A program made the translations under genes and the position numbers. Below are positions 16,487-25,568 of a stretch of 64,000 nucleotides of DNA, piece after piece. Under the pieces are notes generated by a model. It did not search any database and had not been told where the DNA came from. It worked only from the letters and a program-made list of their open reading frames with translations. The DNA comes from Cyclobacteriaceae bacterium (GTDB lineage: Bacteria > Bacteroidota > Bacteroidia > Cytophagales > Cyclobacteriaceae), in the NCBI GenBank assembly GCA_022842845.1, contig JALHOT010000009.1, positions 1 through 64,000 of the forward strand, given 5' to 3'. Each line of letters opens with the position of its first letter. The first letter of the stretch is position 1.

Positions 16487-17773
16487 TTATTTCTTTTCTT
16501 CTGGGTTCAGTTCAACAAAGCGATGCGACAGGTTTTTGTAGGAGTTCTCGGCCATGATAATTCCATTATCTACAATAACACCAATAGCCAACGCGATACC
16601 CGTTAAGGACATAATGTTGGAGGTAATGCCAAAAGCATTCAGAAGAATGAAACTCGTAGCAATCGTAATGGGAATCTGGATGATGATGCTGGCTGCACTC
16701 CGCCAGTGAAATAAGAAGATGATAACAACCAACGACACTACAATCATTTCTTCGATGAGCGTTGTTTTGATTGATGAAATTGATTCTTCAATTAGCTCAC
16801 TACGATCATATACAATATTGAACTTCATACCGTTCGGGAGTCCTTTCGCCACTTCGTCCATTTTTTTCTTCACGACTTTAATCACCTCATCCGCATTTTC
16901 GCCATAGCGCATAACCACAATGCCCCCCACTACCTCGCCTTCTCCATCCTCATCAAAAATACCGAGACGTGTTTCACCTGTCATTTGTACAGTAGCTACA
17001 TCTCGTACTTTTATTGGTGTTGCGTTAACTGTTTTGAGGGATATGTTTTCAATCTCCTCCACAGACTTGAGGTAGCCTGTGGTTTTGATGATGTAACCGA
17101 TGTCATTGATTTCGAATTTACGTCCGCCCGCTTCGTTGTTATTATTGCGCACTGCCTGAATAACCTCAGGTACCGACAGATTGTAGTAGATGAGTTTGTT
17201 GGGATTGAGTGTTACCTGATATTGTTTTTGGAACCCACCGAAGGAGGCGATCTCGCTGACACCCGGCACATTCTGCAATCCGAATTTTATGTACCAATCC
17301 TGTAGGGCGCGTTGTTCTCCTAAATCCAAACCTGGTGCATCCAGTGTGTACCATAGAATATGACCAACGCCAGTTCCATCTGGACCAAGTGTGGGTGTAA
17401 CACCTTGTGGCAACAAGCGGGTAGCATAATTCAGTCTTTCCAACACCCGCTCACGTGCCCAGTATACATCAGTTTCGTCATTGAAAATCACATAGACAAA
17501 ACTCATCCCGAACATGGATGAACCGCGTACATATTTAACCTGCGGCAGACCTTGCAGGTTGGTGACCAGCGGATACGTAATCTGGTCTTCCATAATCTGG
17601 GGGCTGCGCCCCATCCATTCGGTGAACACAATCACCTGGTTTTCGGACAAGTCAGGAATGGCATCAATTTTATTGATGCGCACAGAATAAATTCCCCAGG
17701 CAAACAAGCCAATGGCAACCAATAGTACGAGAAAGCGGTTGCGAAGGGAGAATGAGATTAATCCTTCAATCAT
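16487..17773 (-). CDS. cusA: CusA RND pump, N-terminal part (gene split by in-frame stop)
   Basis: The 428-residue frame begins as a CusA/CzcA pump (SFSLRNRFLVLLVAIGLFAW, then AIPDLSENQVIVFTEW). It carries the first porter half and the first membrane helices up to VIVDNGIIMAENSYKNLSHR, then stops with TAA at 16487-16489 inside the cytoplasmic loop after helix 4. The next in-frame codons continue the protein. The stop falls in a loop of variable length, where a split is structurally more tolerable than in a helix. It is the first gene of the Cus operon. Confidence 0.8.
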   Translation of the reverse strand: MIEGLISFSLRNRFLVLLVAIGLFAWGIYSVRINKIDAIPDLSENQVIVFTEWMGRSPQIMEDQITYPLVTNLQGLPQVKYVRGSSMFGMSFVYVIFNDETDVYWARERVLERLNYATRLLPQGVTPTLGPDGTGVGHILWYTLDAPGLDLGEQRALQDWYIKFGLQNVPGVSEIASFGGFQKQYQVTLNPNKLIYYNLSVPEVIQAVRNNNNEAGGRKFEINDIGYIIKTTGYLKSVEEIENISLKTVNATPIKVRDVATVQMTGETRLGIFDEDGEGEVVGGIVVMRYGENADEVIKVVKKKMDEVAKGLPNGMKFNIVYDRSELIEESISSIKTTLIEEMIVVSLVVIIFLFHWRSAASIIIQIPITIATSFILLNAFGITSNIMSLTGIALAIGVIVDNGIIMAENSYKNLSHRFVELNPEEKK

Positions 17774-17867
17774 GATGTAGAAACTTAAGAGAAATTGAAA
17801 ATCAATAGCCGCTTACTTAAAAGGCGGGCATAGGAAGAGCAGATTGCTCTTTAAAAGGGAGAGAAAA

Positions 17868-18275
17868 TCAAATAAGGAAAACCTGGTGGGTAACCGTCAG
17901 GTCACACGCTCGCAATGGAGTGTCGTAATTGAAGTGTTTTACCTTCGATAGGTAATTAACAGGGATAATCTCAGAGAGAATGATAACAGGTGAAGCAAGA
18001 GCCACAAAAGAAATTGAAGGAACGCTTACTTCCGAGAAAGAAGCATTGAAATCCTCTCCTTCGTGCACGATTGCTTCATCATCGCAGCAAGGAACTTTTT
18101 CATGACGGTGGCAGGGAGGAAGATTTCTTTCTTTTTCGCAGCCTTCCGCTTTAGAGAATAAAGCAATGTTCTCAATCTTACCACTGCAAATATGCAGACC
18201 AACCATAAAACTGGTGGACGACAAGAATACCAGCAGTGCTAGAGTAACGGATGCTATGGTGCGGAAGCCTTTCAT
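17868..18275 (-). CDS. HYC_CC_PP-type secreted Cys/His protein
   Basis: The 135-residue protein has a signal or membrane segment (ASVTLALLVFLSSTSFMVG) and then Cys/His motifs in the order HICSGK, CEKER, PPCHRHEKVPCCDDE. These are typical of the small HYC_CC_PP family found next to Cus/Czc genes in Bacteroidota. The CCDDE and CHRH clusters suggest metal binding in the periplasm. It lies upstream of cusA on the same strand and is divergent from the gene at 18416. Confidence 0.7.
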   Translation of the reverse strand: MKGFRTIASVTLALLVFLSSTSFMVGLHICSGKIENIALFSKAEGCEKERNLPPCHRHEKVPCCDDEAIVHEGEDFNASFSEVSVPSISFVALASPVIILSEIIPVNYLSKVKHFNYDTPLRACDLTVTHQVFLI

Positions 18276-18313
18276 TGTTGTCTCAAATGTAACGGAATTT
18301 TCTTGGATTTGGG

Positions 18314-18340
18314 TTTGCGTAATTCAGGTTATTATTTGCG
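18314..18340. promoter_or_regulatory. Direct TTTGCG repeats in divergent promoter region
   Basis: The 140-bp gap between the divergent Cys-protein genes holds TTTGCGTAAT at 18314 and TTTGCGCAAT at 18335, 21 bp apart, which is two helical turns. The second copy is part of the palindrome ATTGCGCAAT-like TTGCGCAA. The same hexamer occurs as an inverted pair in front of the czcA gene (18829-18845). They are candidate binding sites for a shared regulator, which is not encoded in an obvious way next to them. Confidence 0.4.
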
Positions 18341-18415
18341 CAATCCTCGAAATTGAGTTGATTTAAGCAAATCTTTAGTGCATCGATTTCAAAAGCTACT
18401 CAATTTGCAACCCTA

Positions 18416-18769
18416 TTGCATGGTTTTTTCGTTTATGTTTGTGCTGTGAGAGTAATACGCTTTCTTTTTGCCATGTACGTTCTTGCGCTGTCGGTTTATC
18501 CATGCAGCGACAAGGAGACGTGCGCAGATGAGTTAAAGACAAGTAGTATCGCGATAAATGTGGACGACCATAATCATAGTGATAGTGAAATGGATTATTG
18601 CACGCCCTTCTGCATTTGCTCCTGCTGTGCCGCACAAATTCAGCTCAATCAACTTTCGGACGTTTCCCTCTCAAATCCGATCCATAATACGCAGGTACTA
18701 ACCCTTTACTTCGAAAAACCTTTGCTCAACAACGCCAAGGCTATCTGGCAACCGCCTAAACTTGCCTAA
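18416..18769 (+). CDS. Small secreted Cys-rich protein (DUF6660-like)
   Basis: The open frame gives 117 residues; the true start may be the GTG at 18446, which makes a more regular signal peptide (VRVIRFLFAMYVLALSVYPC). The mature part has a Cys-rich core: CSDKETC, then a His/Asp stretch DDHNHSDSEMDYC, then FCICSCCAAQI. This layout fits the DUF6660 family found next to Czc pumps in Bacteroidota. A periplasmic metal-sensing or binding role is inferred. It is divergent from the HYC_CC_PP-type gene and precedes czcA. Confidence 0.6.
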   Translation: MHGFFVYVCAVRVIRFLFAMYVLALSVYPCSDKETCADELKTSSIAINVDDHNHSDSEMDYCTPFCICSCCAAQIQLNQLSDVSLSNPIHNTQVLTLYFEKPLLNNAKAIWQPPKLA

Positions 18770-18782
18770 TACTTCCCTTACG

Positions 18783-18802
18783 GAATAACGTCCCCGTTAT
18801 TC
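18783..18802 (+). terminator. Hairpin after the small Cys-rich gene
   Basis: GAATAACG and CGTTATTC form a perfect 8-bp stem with loop TCCC, 14 bp after the stop at 18769. No T-run follows directly, only a looser T-rich stretch 10 bp later, so termination is possible but not certain. Confidence 0.4.
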
Positions 18803-18828
18803 TGACAATCTGATTTTTATATTTAAAG

Positions 18829-18871
18829 TTTGCGCTATACGCAAAGAAAGCATCGTTCACTATTCTGAACG
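18829..18871. promoter_or_regulatory. Two inverted repeats upstream of czcA
   Basis: TTTGCG-CTATA-CGCAAA (18829-18845) and CGTTCA-CTATTC-TGAACG (18854-18871) lie in tandem 60-100 bp upstream of the czcA ATG. The first uses the TTTGCG hexamer seen twice upstream of 18416. The similar spacers and close spacing suggest operator sites; the protein that binds them is not known. Confidence 0.45.
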
Positions 18872-18931
18872 ACAATAGACATTTTAGAATTTAATCAGGC
18901 ATTTCATCCTTTATCAATTCTAATAGCATTT

Positions 18932-21900
18932 ATGTTAGACAAGATCATTCAATACTCAATAAAAAATAAACTGGTGATTGGCTTACTCACACTGGCATTG
19001 GCTGGATGGGGAACGTACTCACTCACGCAGTTACCCATCGATGCCGTACCAGACATTACCAATAATCAGGTGCAGGTTATCACACTGAGTCCTTCGCTGG
19101 CTGCACAAGAGGTGGAGCGACTTATCAGTTTTCCGGTAGAGCAAACAATGGCTACTATACCAGAGATAAAAGAGATCCGAAGCATGTCGCGTTTTGGTCT
19201 CTCAGTAGTCACCATTGTTTTCCATGACAATATTGATGTGTATTGGTCGAGGCAGCAGGTGAATGAACGCCTTGCAGAAGCACGAAACCAGATACCTGCT
19301 GGAATCGGAAATCCAGAGATGGCTCCAATCACTACAGGTCTTGGTGAAATTTATCAGTACCTCATTCGTCCGGAAAAAGGATATGAAGAAAAGTACGATG
19401 CTGCCGAACTGCGAACTATTCAGGATTGGATAGTGCGAAGGCAATTGTTAGGTACACCAGGCGTTGCAGATGTTAGCAGTTTTGGTGGATTTCTGAAACA
19501 ATATGAAGTAGCCTTAGACCCCGATAAACTAAGAAGTTATAATCTGAGCATCGCAGATGTTTTTACTGCTTTGGAAAAAAATAATCAAAACACTGGTGGA
19601 GCATACATTGACAAAAAACCCAATGCCTGGTTCATTCGCAGCGAGGGTTTAATAAGTTCCATAGAGGACATTGGGAAGATTGTGGTGAAGAATACTTCTG
19701 GTGGTCTTCCTATTCTCATTCGCAATGTAGCCGAGGTGCGCTTTGGTGCTGCCAATCGTTACGGTGCCATGACTTACAACAGCGAAGGCGAAGTCGTAGG
19801 TGCCCTTGTGCTGATGTTGAAAGGGGAAAACTCCAATGCTGTTGTTGCAAGGGTAAAGGAGCGGATGGAACAAATAAAAAAGACTTTACCGGAGGGTGTA
19901 GTTATTGAACCCTTTTTGGATCGAAGCAATTTAGTGAATCGTGCTATTGGAACGGTGGAGAAAAACCTGATTGAAGGTGCGTTGATTGTCATCTTTGTGC
20001 TGGTGCTTTTCTTAGGTAATCTTAGAGCGGGATTAATTGTAGCTTCTGTAATTCCACTGGCGATGTTGTTTGCAGTCTCGCTCATGCACTTGTTTGGTGT
20101 GTCTGGAAATTTGATGAGCCTCGGTGCCATTGATTTTGGATTGATTGTGGATGGTGCCGTAATTATTGTAGAAGCAACCATGCACCAACTCGGCCTGAGA
20201 AGCATATCACGCAGGATGACACAAGAGGAGATGGATATTGAAGTGTATGATTCTGCATCCAAAATCAGAAACTCGGCTGCCTTTGGTGAAATTATTATCC
20301 TGATTGTTTACTTACCGATACTTGCGCTTGTTGGCATTGAAGGAAAAATGTTCAAGCCAATGGCGCAGACCGTGAGCTTTGCTATACTCGGTGCTTTTAT
20401 TTTTTCCTTGACTTATGTGCCTATGATGTCGGCACTCTTCCTAAGTAAGAACCCACAACACAAGCGTAACTTCTCTGATAAGATGATGGACTTCTTTCAG
20501 CGTCTGTATCAGCCCATCATCAATGGTGCATTGAAAAGAAAAATGTTGGTGATTGCCATAGCCGTTGTACTCTTCGTTGGAAGTTTGTTCCTATTCGCGA
20601 ACATGGGAGGGGAGTTTATTCCCACGCTCGAAGAAGGCGACTTTGCTGTAGAAACCCGCGTGCTGACAGGAAGTAGTCTTACGCATACAGTGGATGCTTC
20701 TTTAAAAGCAGGAGAAATACTAATGCGTGAATTTCCGGATGAGGTGAAGGAGGTGGTAGGTAAAATAGGTGCAGGAGAAATTCCAACTGACCCCATGCCA
20801 ATTGAAGCGTGTGATTTGATGGTGATTCTGAAAGATAAAAGTGAATGGAAAAAGGCAGATAATCGCGAGGAACTAGCTGAGAAAATGGGTGAAGCATTGG
20901 AAGCAATACCCGGTGTAAATTTTGGGTTTCTTCAGCCGATACAAATGCGCTTTAATGAATTGATCTCTGGTGTACGGCAGGATGTAGCTGTAAAAATATT
21001 TGGAGAAGACCTCGATGTACTTACAGGTTTGTCAGAACAAATTGGGGGCATTGCATCCAGCATTGAGGGTGCGCGTGACCTGTATGTTGAAGAAGTTACG
21101 GGGCTGCCTCAAATAGTTGTGCATATCGACCGCGATGAAGTGGCCAGATTCGGATTGGATATTGAAACCATTAACCAAGCTATAAGCACCGCTTTTGCGG
21201 GGCAAAGCGCGGGTGTTGTCTATGAAGGAGAAAAGCGTTTTGATCTTGTAGTCCGGTTAACAAAAGAAAATCGCCAAGGTATTGAAGACGTACAGAATCT
21301 TTTTATCACCACACCCAACGGAAATCAAGTACCTCTCGATCAGGTGGCTAAAGTGGAATTCAAACTTGGCCCCAATCAGATACAACGTGAAGATGCCAAG
21401 CGAAGAATCATTGTGGGCTTCAACGTGCGGGGTCGCGATGTGGCCAGTATTGTAGAGGAGCTTCAACAAAAAATAGAAAAGCACGTTGATTTTCCTCCTG
21501 GATATTATCCTACGTATGGAGGACAATTTGAAAACCTGAAAGAAGCACAGGCAAGACTCTCAATAGCAGTGCCCGTAGCCTTACTTCTGATTTTAATGTT
21601 GCTGTTTTTCACCTTCGGTTCGTTTAAACAATCCATCCTTATTTTTATGGCAATACCAATGGCTGCCATTGGTGGCGTGTTCGCTTTATTATTGCGCGGA
21701 ATGCCCTTCAGTATCTCGGCAGGTATCGGATTCATTGCCCTGTTTGGCGTTGCCGTACTCAATGGCATCGTATTGATAGCCGAGTTCAATCATCTGAAGA
21801 AAACTGGACTTACCGATTTGTACGATATCGTAAGAAAAGGAACGAAAATTCGTCTTCGCCCTGTGTTAATGACTGCTGCTGTTGCATCGCTTGGCTTTTT

Positions 21901-22630
21901 GCCAATGGCGTTGGCTACCAGTGCGGGTGCCGAAGTACAGAAGCCGTTGGCTACTGTTGTAATTGGGGGGCTGATCAGTTCAACGATTTTGACATTAATT
22001 GTGCTCCCTTGCCTCTATATCTATTTCGAAAGAATGAATATTTCTATGAAAACTATCAGATTAATTTTAATCCCGATTTTGCTTTCGGTAGGCATTACTG
22101 CACAGGCACAAGAGGGAATCAAAGTGGTGAAATTGTATTCAACACACGAAGACTTCGTTGCGGATAAGCCTTCTAAAGTTATTCGCGTGAAAGATTGCAA
22201 AGATGCCGTCAAAGAAGAACCTAATGCAAAACTCACCATCAACGGGATTGATGAATCACTCACAGTCCGGTATGGATCACTTGGCGGATACAGTATCGGT
22301 TTAGACCGCTACAGAGCTTTCGGAGAGAAAGGCATTTTTAAATCATACGGCTACTACAAAGTATTAGACGATTCGTGCTTGGTTACCTACTCAAAACGAG
22401 TCTATCACTATAAAACCGGACGCGGATTGAATTACTATTATAGCAAGGATTTGAATTCATCCATTCAACACCTTTGGATGAAACCCATTAGGGAGGACTT
22501 TGCTGACAAGCCCAAGTTTGTTCAAAATGTAAAGACAGTTTTCAAATCCTACTATCCGTCTCTCTATTTAAATGATAGGTCTTCCGGAATGGTGCTGTTC
22601 AATAAACTTTACTGCGATTCTAATCTTTAA
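18932..22630 (+). CDS. czcA: CzcA-type heavy-metal RND pump with unusual C-terminal extension
   Basis: The 1232-residue protein's first ~1030 residues are a full HME-RND pump: AIPDITNNQVQVITL at the start, helix 4 with GAIDFGLIVDGAVIIVEA, and final helices ending in LIVLPCLYIYFERM. The DFG..VDGAV pattern marks the Co/Zn/Cd (CzcA) branch rather than CusA. The frame then continues without a stop into a signal-peptide-like segment (KTIRLILIPILLSVGITAQA) and about 180 residues (RVKDCKDAV, GYSIGLDRYRAF, YYKVLDDSC). These match no pump or TolC domain. In relatives the same position often holds a fused TolC; here TolC is the separate next gene 3 bp on. Confidence 0.88.
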   Translation: MLDKIIQYSIKNKLVIGLLTLALAGWGTYSLTQLPIDAVPDITNNQVQVITLSPSLAAQEVERLISFPVEQTMATIPEIKEIRSMSRFGLSVVTIVFHDNIDVYWSRQQVNERLAEARNQIPAGIGNPEMAPITTGLGEIYQYLIRPEKGYEEKYDAAELRTIQDWIVRRQLLGTPGVADVSSFGGFLKQYEVALDPDKLRSYNLSIADVFTALEKNNQNTGGAYIDKKPNAWFIRSEGLISSIEDIGKIVVKNTSGGLPILIRNVAEVRFGAANRYGAMTYNSEGEVVGALVLMLKGENSNAVVARVKERMEQIKKTLPEGVVIEPFLDRSNLVNRAIGTVEKNLIEGALIVIFVLVLFLGNLRAGLIVASVIPLAMLFAVSLMHLFGVSGNLMSLGAIDFGLIVDGAVIIVEATMHQLGLRSISRRMTQEEMDIEVYDSASKIRNSAAFGEIIILIVYLPILALVGIEGKMFKPMAQTVSFAILGAFIFSLTYVPMMSALFLSKNPQHKRNFSDKMMDFFQRLYQPIINGALKRKMLVIAIAVVLFVGSLFLFANMGGEFIPTLEEGDFAVETRVLTGSSLTHTVDASLKAGEILMREFPDEVKEVVGKIGAGEIPTDPMPIEACDLMVILKDKSEWKKADNREELAEKMGEALEAIPGVNFGFLQPIQMRFNELISGVRQDVAVKIFGEDLDVLTGLSEQIGGIASSIEGARDLYVEEVTGLPQIVVHIDRDEVARFGLDIETINQAISTAFAGQSAGVVYEGEKRFDLVVRLTKENRQGIEDVQNLFITTPNGNQVPLDQVAKVEFKLGPNQIQREDAKRRIIVGFNVRGRDVASIVEELQQKIEKHVDFPPGYYPTYGGQFENLKEAQARLSIAVPVALLLILMLLFFTFGSFKQSILIFMAIPMAAIGGVFALLLRGMPFSISAGIGFIALFGVAVLNGIVLIAEFNHLKKTGLTDLYDIVRKGTKIRLRPVLMTAAVASLGFLPMALATSAGAEVQKPLATVVIGGLISSTILTLIVLPCLYIYFERMNISMKTIRLILIPILLSVGITAQAQEGIKVVKLYSTHEDFVADKPSKVIRVKDCKDAVKEEPNAKLTINGIDESLTVRYGSLGGYSIGLDRYRAFGEKGIFKSYGYYKVLDDSCLVTYSKRVYHYKTGRGLNYYYSKDLNSSIQHLWMKPIREDFADKPKFVQNVKTVFKSYYPSLYLNDRSSGMVLFNKLYCDSNL

Positions 22631-22633
22631 GCC

Positions 22634-23869
22634 ATGAAGAAATCTTTTTTTATAACACTTTTTCTGCTCATTACCTTAACAACGAGGTCTCAGCAATTGC
22701 TTACACTCGAACAAGCTATTGAAACAGCCTTGAAAAATAATGGTAGTGTTCAGGCAGCGACCTATGATGTGGCGTCACAAAGGGCTTTGAAGAAAACGGG
22801 ATTTGATCTCCCGAAAACAAATGTATCGTTGCTATATGGCCAGTACAACAGCTATTCGAAAAACGATAATAACCTGACGGTTGCTCAGACAATCCCTTTC
22901 ACTGCCTTTGGTAGCCAGAGTGCTTTGAATCGATCCCTTGCGACATCGAGTGAATTGAAGAAGGCTTCCACCGAAAACGAATTAGTTTTTCAGGTGAAGC
23001 AGGTCTTTTATCAATTAGCCTTTCTAAGGGCAAAACAAAAAATGCTTGCGCAGCAGGATAGCATTTACGAAGGTTTTCTGAAAGCAGCATTGCTACGCTA
23101 TAAAACAGGTGAAGCAAATTTGCTGGAACAGACCACTGCCGAATCGCAGCGCAACGAGGTGAAAAACTTGCTGGCAAAAAATAAGGCTGATCAGGTTGTG
23201 ATGCGTACACAACTGAAAACACTTACTAATAGTGAAGCGTTGCCAGACATTGCCGATAGTGACTTGGCCAGGGTTTTATTTAACAATACACCCGATAGTG
23301 TGGCTGTTCAGTCAAGTCCATCGGTTGCCTACATGCGCCAACAAGTGCAGGTGACAAAAGATGAGAAGAAAGTAGAGTTGGCCAAAGCAGCTCCGGAAAT
23401 TCTGGTTGGCTTTTTTACCCAAACTTTGATTGGGGTGCAAGACACTGAATCTGGATCAGGAGCCATAGCTACTTCGAGTGATCGCTTCACTGGCTTTCAG
23501 GTTGGTCTTGCTATTCCGTTGTGGTTTATTCCTCATCAGGGAAGAGTGAAGGCTGCCGAATACAATCGGCAGTCAGCGATGAGTAACTATGAGTACTATC
23601 ACAAAACACTCCAAGGACAATATCAACAGGCCATCCAAGAATACACCAAAAACAAAAACAGTTTAGACTATTACACCACCTCTGCATTACCCAACGCAGA
23701 GCTTATTTTAAAGCATTCACAAGTAGCTTTTAGGAATGGCGAGATTGGCTATGCAGAATATTTATTAGGCATTCAAAAAGCGACCACCATACAGGAGGGG
23801 TACCTCCAAACACTTAACGATTACAATCAGTCCATTATATACATCGAATTTTTGTCGGGCAATAAATAA
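22634..23869 (+). CDS. czcC: TolC-family outer-membrane channel, CzcC type
   Basis: The 411-residue protein has a signal peptide (MKKSFFITLFLLITLTTRS). OEP domains follow, starting LLTLEQAIETALKNNGSVQA, which is the usual first motif, with the duplicated second half starting near SSPSVAYMRQQVQV. It forms the outer-membrane duct for the CzcA pump. It lies between the pump and adaptor genes in a tight plus-strand operon. Confidence 0.85.
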   Translation: MKKSFFITLFLLITLTTRSQQLLTLEQAIETALKNNGSVQAATYDVASQRALKKTGFDLPKTNVSLLYGQYNSYSKNDNNLTVAQTIPFTAFGSQSALNRSLATSSELKKASTENELVFQVKQVFYQLAFLRAKQKMLAQQDSIYEGFLKAALLRYKTGEANLLEQTTAESQRNEVKNLLAKNKADQVVMRTQLKTLTNSEALPDIADSDLARVLFNNTPDSVAVQSSPSVAYMRQQVQVTKDEKKVELAKAAPEILVGFFTQTLIGVQDTESGSGAIATSSDRFTGFQVGLAIPLWFIPHQGRVKAAEYNRQSAMSNYEYYHKTLQGQYQQAIQEYTKNKNSLDYYTTSALPNAELILKHSQVAFRNGEIGYAEYLLGIQKATTIQEGYLQTLNDYNQSIIYIEFLSGNK

Positions 23870-23878
23870 AAGAATCAA

Positions 23879-25111
23879 ATGAAAACCATATATAAACTAT
23901 TTAGCTTCCTACTACTATTCTACATACCTGCCATGCTAATTTCTTGCGGCAACGCTACTACAGAAGCAGCAGCGGAAGAACATCATGATGAAGAGGAGAA
24001 TACTGTTGAACTCACTCCAGAACAGATAAAGACGGCAGGCGTTGAATTTGGCAAAGTCGAACAAAAACAAATCAGCGGAACCATTAAGGTTAATGGTTTG
24101 CTGGATGTTCCGCCACAGCAGTTGGTAAGTGTCTCTGCGCCATTGGGTGGATTTCTTAAAAGCACAGTGTTACTTCAAGGCTCAAGAGTTGTCAAAGGTC
24201 AGTTGATTGCCGTAATTGAAAACCCTGAATACATTCAATTGCAACAAGATTATCTGGAAGCTAAAAATCAATTTGAGTTTGCTCAAGCCGATTATGAACG
24301 TCAGCAGGAACTGGCGAAGGAAAACGTGAATGCACAGAAAACATTGCAACAGGCGAAGACAACCTATCAAAGTTGGGTAGCCAAAAGGAATGGCTTGCTC
24401 GCTAAGCTCAAACTAATAAACGTGGACATTGCTAGCTTGGAGACTGGTGCTATTTCCAGCACATCCAATATTTACTCAACGATCAATGGCTTTGTAACGG
24501 AAGTAAATGTCAACATCGGAAAATTTGTTAATCCAAGCGACATACTTTTTGAAATTGTGGACACTGAGCACTTACATGCAGAGCTAATTATTTTTGAAAA
24601 GGATGTTCGCAAAATCAAGATCGGCCAAAAGGTACGTTTTACTCTTGCCAATGAAACTAAAGAACGTAAGGCAACCGTGTACCTAATCGGAAGAGAAATC
24701 AGTTCTGACAGAACCATTCGTATTCACTGTCACATCGATAAGGAAGATAAGGACTTATTGCCCGGCATGTATTTAAAAGCTATTGTAGAAACGGGAGGCG
24801 CGTTGGTAGCTGCATTACCGGATGAAGCCATCATTGATTTTCAAGGAAAAAAGTATGTCTTTATTAAAGTCAAAGAAGAGCATTCACATGAGAAAGATAA
24901 TCATGTAGAAGAATCAAAAGAAAGTGCTGAACACAAGGAAGAGGGACAGCACTTTATGATGCAGGAGATAACTGTTGGCAATAGCGAATTGGGCTATACG
25001 GAGGTAACTTTATCAGAGGGATGGAATATTGAAAATGAGGTAGTAATTAAAGGAGCCTATGCTATCCTTTCAAAAATGAAAAACAGTGAAGAAGAAGGAC
25101 ACGCACATTAA
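23879..25111 (+). CDS. czcB: RND efflux periplasmic adaptor, CzcB type
   Basis: The 410-residue lipoprotein (MLISCGNATT) has a His/Glu-rich start (EEHHDEEENTVELT). Its lipoyl-like halves are around LGGFLKSTVLLQGSRVVKGQ and TINGFVTEVNVNIGKFVNPS, with a hairpin between. A His-rich loop (EEHSHEKDNHVEESKESAEH, near residue 340) and a His-rich C-terminus (EEEGHAH) fit Zn/Co/Cd adaptors. It lacks the CPMHP module of the Cus adaptors. Third gene of the czc operon. Confidence 0.87.
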   Translation: MKTIYKLFSFLLLFYIPAMLISCGNATTEAAAEEHHDEEENTVELTPEQIKTAGVEFGKVEQKQISGTIKVNGLLDVPPQQLVSVSAPLGGFLKSTVLLQGSRVVKGQLIAVIENPEYIQLQQDYLEAKNQFEFAQADYERQQELAKENVNAQKTLQQAKTTYQSWVAKRNGLLAKLKLINVDIASLETGAISSTSNIYSTINGFVTEVNVNIGKFVNPSDILFEIVDTEHLHAELIIFEKDVRKIKIGQKVRFTLANETKERKATVYLIGREISSDRTIRIHCHIDKEDKDLLPGMYLKAIVETGGALVAALPDEAIIDFQGKKYVFIKVKEEHSHEKDNHVEESKESAEHKEEGQHFMMQEITVGNSELGYTEVTLSEGWNIENEVVIKGAYAILSKMKNSEEEGHAH

Positions 25112-25113
25112 GT

Positions 25114-25568
25114 ATGAGAATACAATTAAACTATAACCTGGATAAGCCATTAGATGAAGTTTGGAGCCAACTACAAATGGTGTCCACACTTGAATATGTT
25201 GCCAACCCTATTTTAAAATTTGAGGCAGTAAATCCGAGTGTCCTTCCCAAAGAATGGACTAATGGAGATTATGAAAAGCTTTACTTCTATTCGGATTCGT
25301 TCCATTCGGACGGCAGCATATTGTGATTGAAATTCCGGAAATAGCAACGGATGATACCAGGGTGCTGATTGATCATGGGTATGGATCAATGGTTCGAATG
25401 TGGAAGCATACCATTACCCTTGTTAGAAAAGCAGATTTGCAAACCACTTATCAAGATGACGTTGCTATTCAAGCTGGGGTACTTACGCCATTTGTGTGGG
25501 CGTTTGCCTGGATTTTCTATCGTTGGAGAAGACGTAACTGGTTTAGATTAATAAAATCAAAGCAATGA
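25114..25568 (+). pseudogene. SRPBCC-like gene broken by a frameshift
   Basis: The first frame (25114-25326) encodes a helix-grip start (MRIQLNYNLDKPLDEVWSQL, then LEYVANPILKFEAV) and runs to a stop after GDYEKLYFYSD. A second frame continues the protein without a start of its own: read upstream it gives LFGFVPFGRQH followed by IVIEIPEIATDD and ends RRRNWFRLIKSK. The frame change falls close to 25285-25292 in TACTTCTATTC and corresponds to two extra bases or one missing base. Together they give one protein of about 150 residues. It may be a recent mutation or an assembly error. Confidence 0.7.

Noticed and set aside
18932-22630. CzcA-TolC fusion as seen in relatives
   Set aside because: The C-terminal extension lacks OEP motifs, and a complete TolC gene follows 3 bp later.
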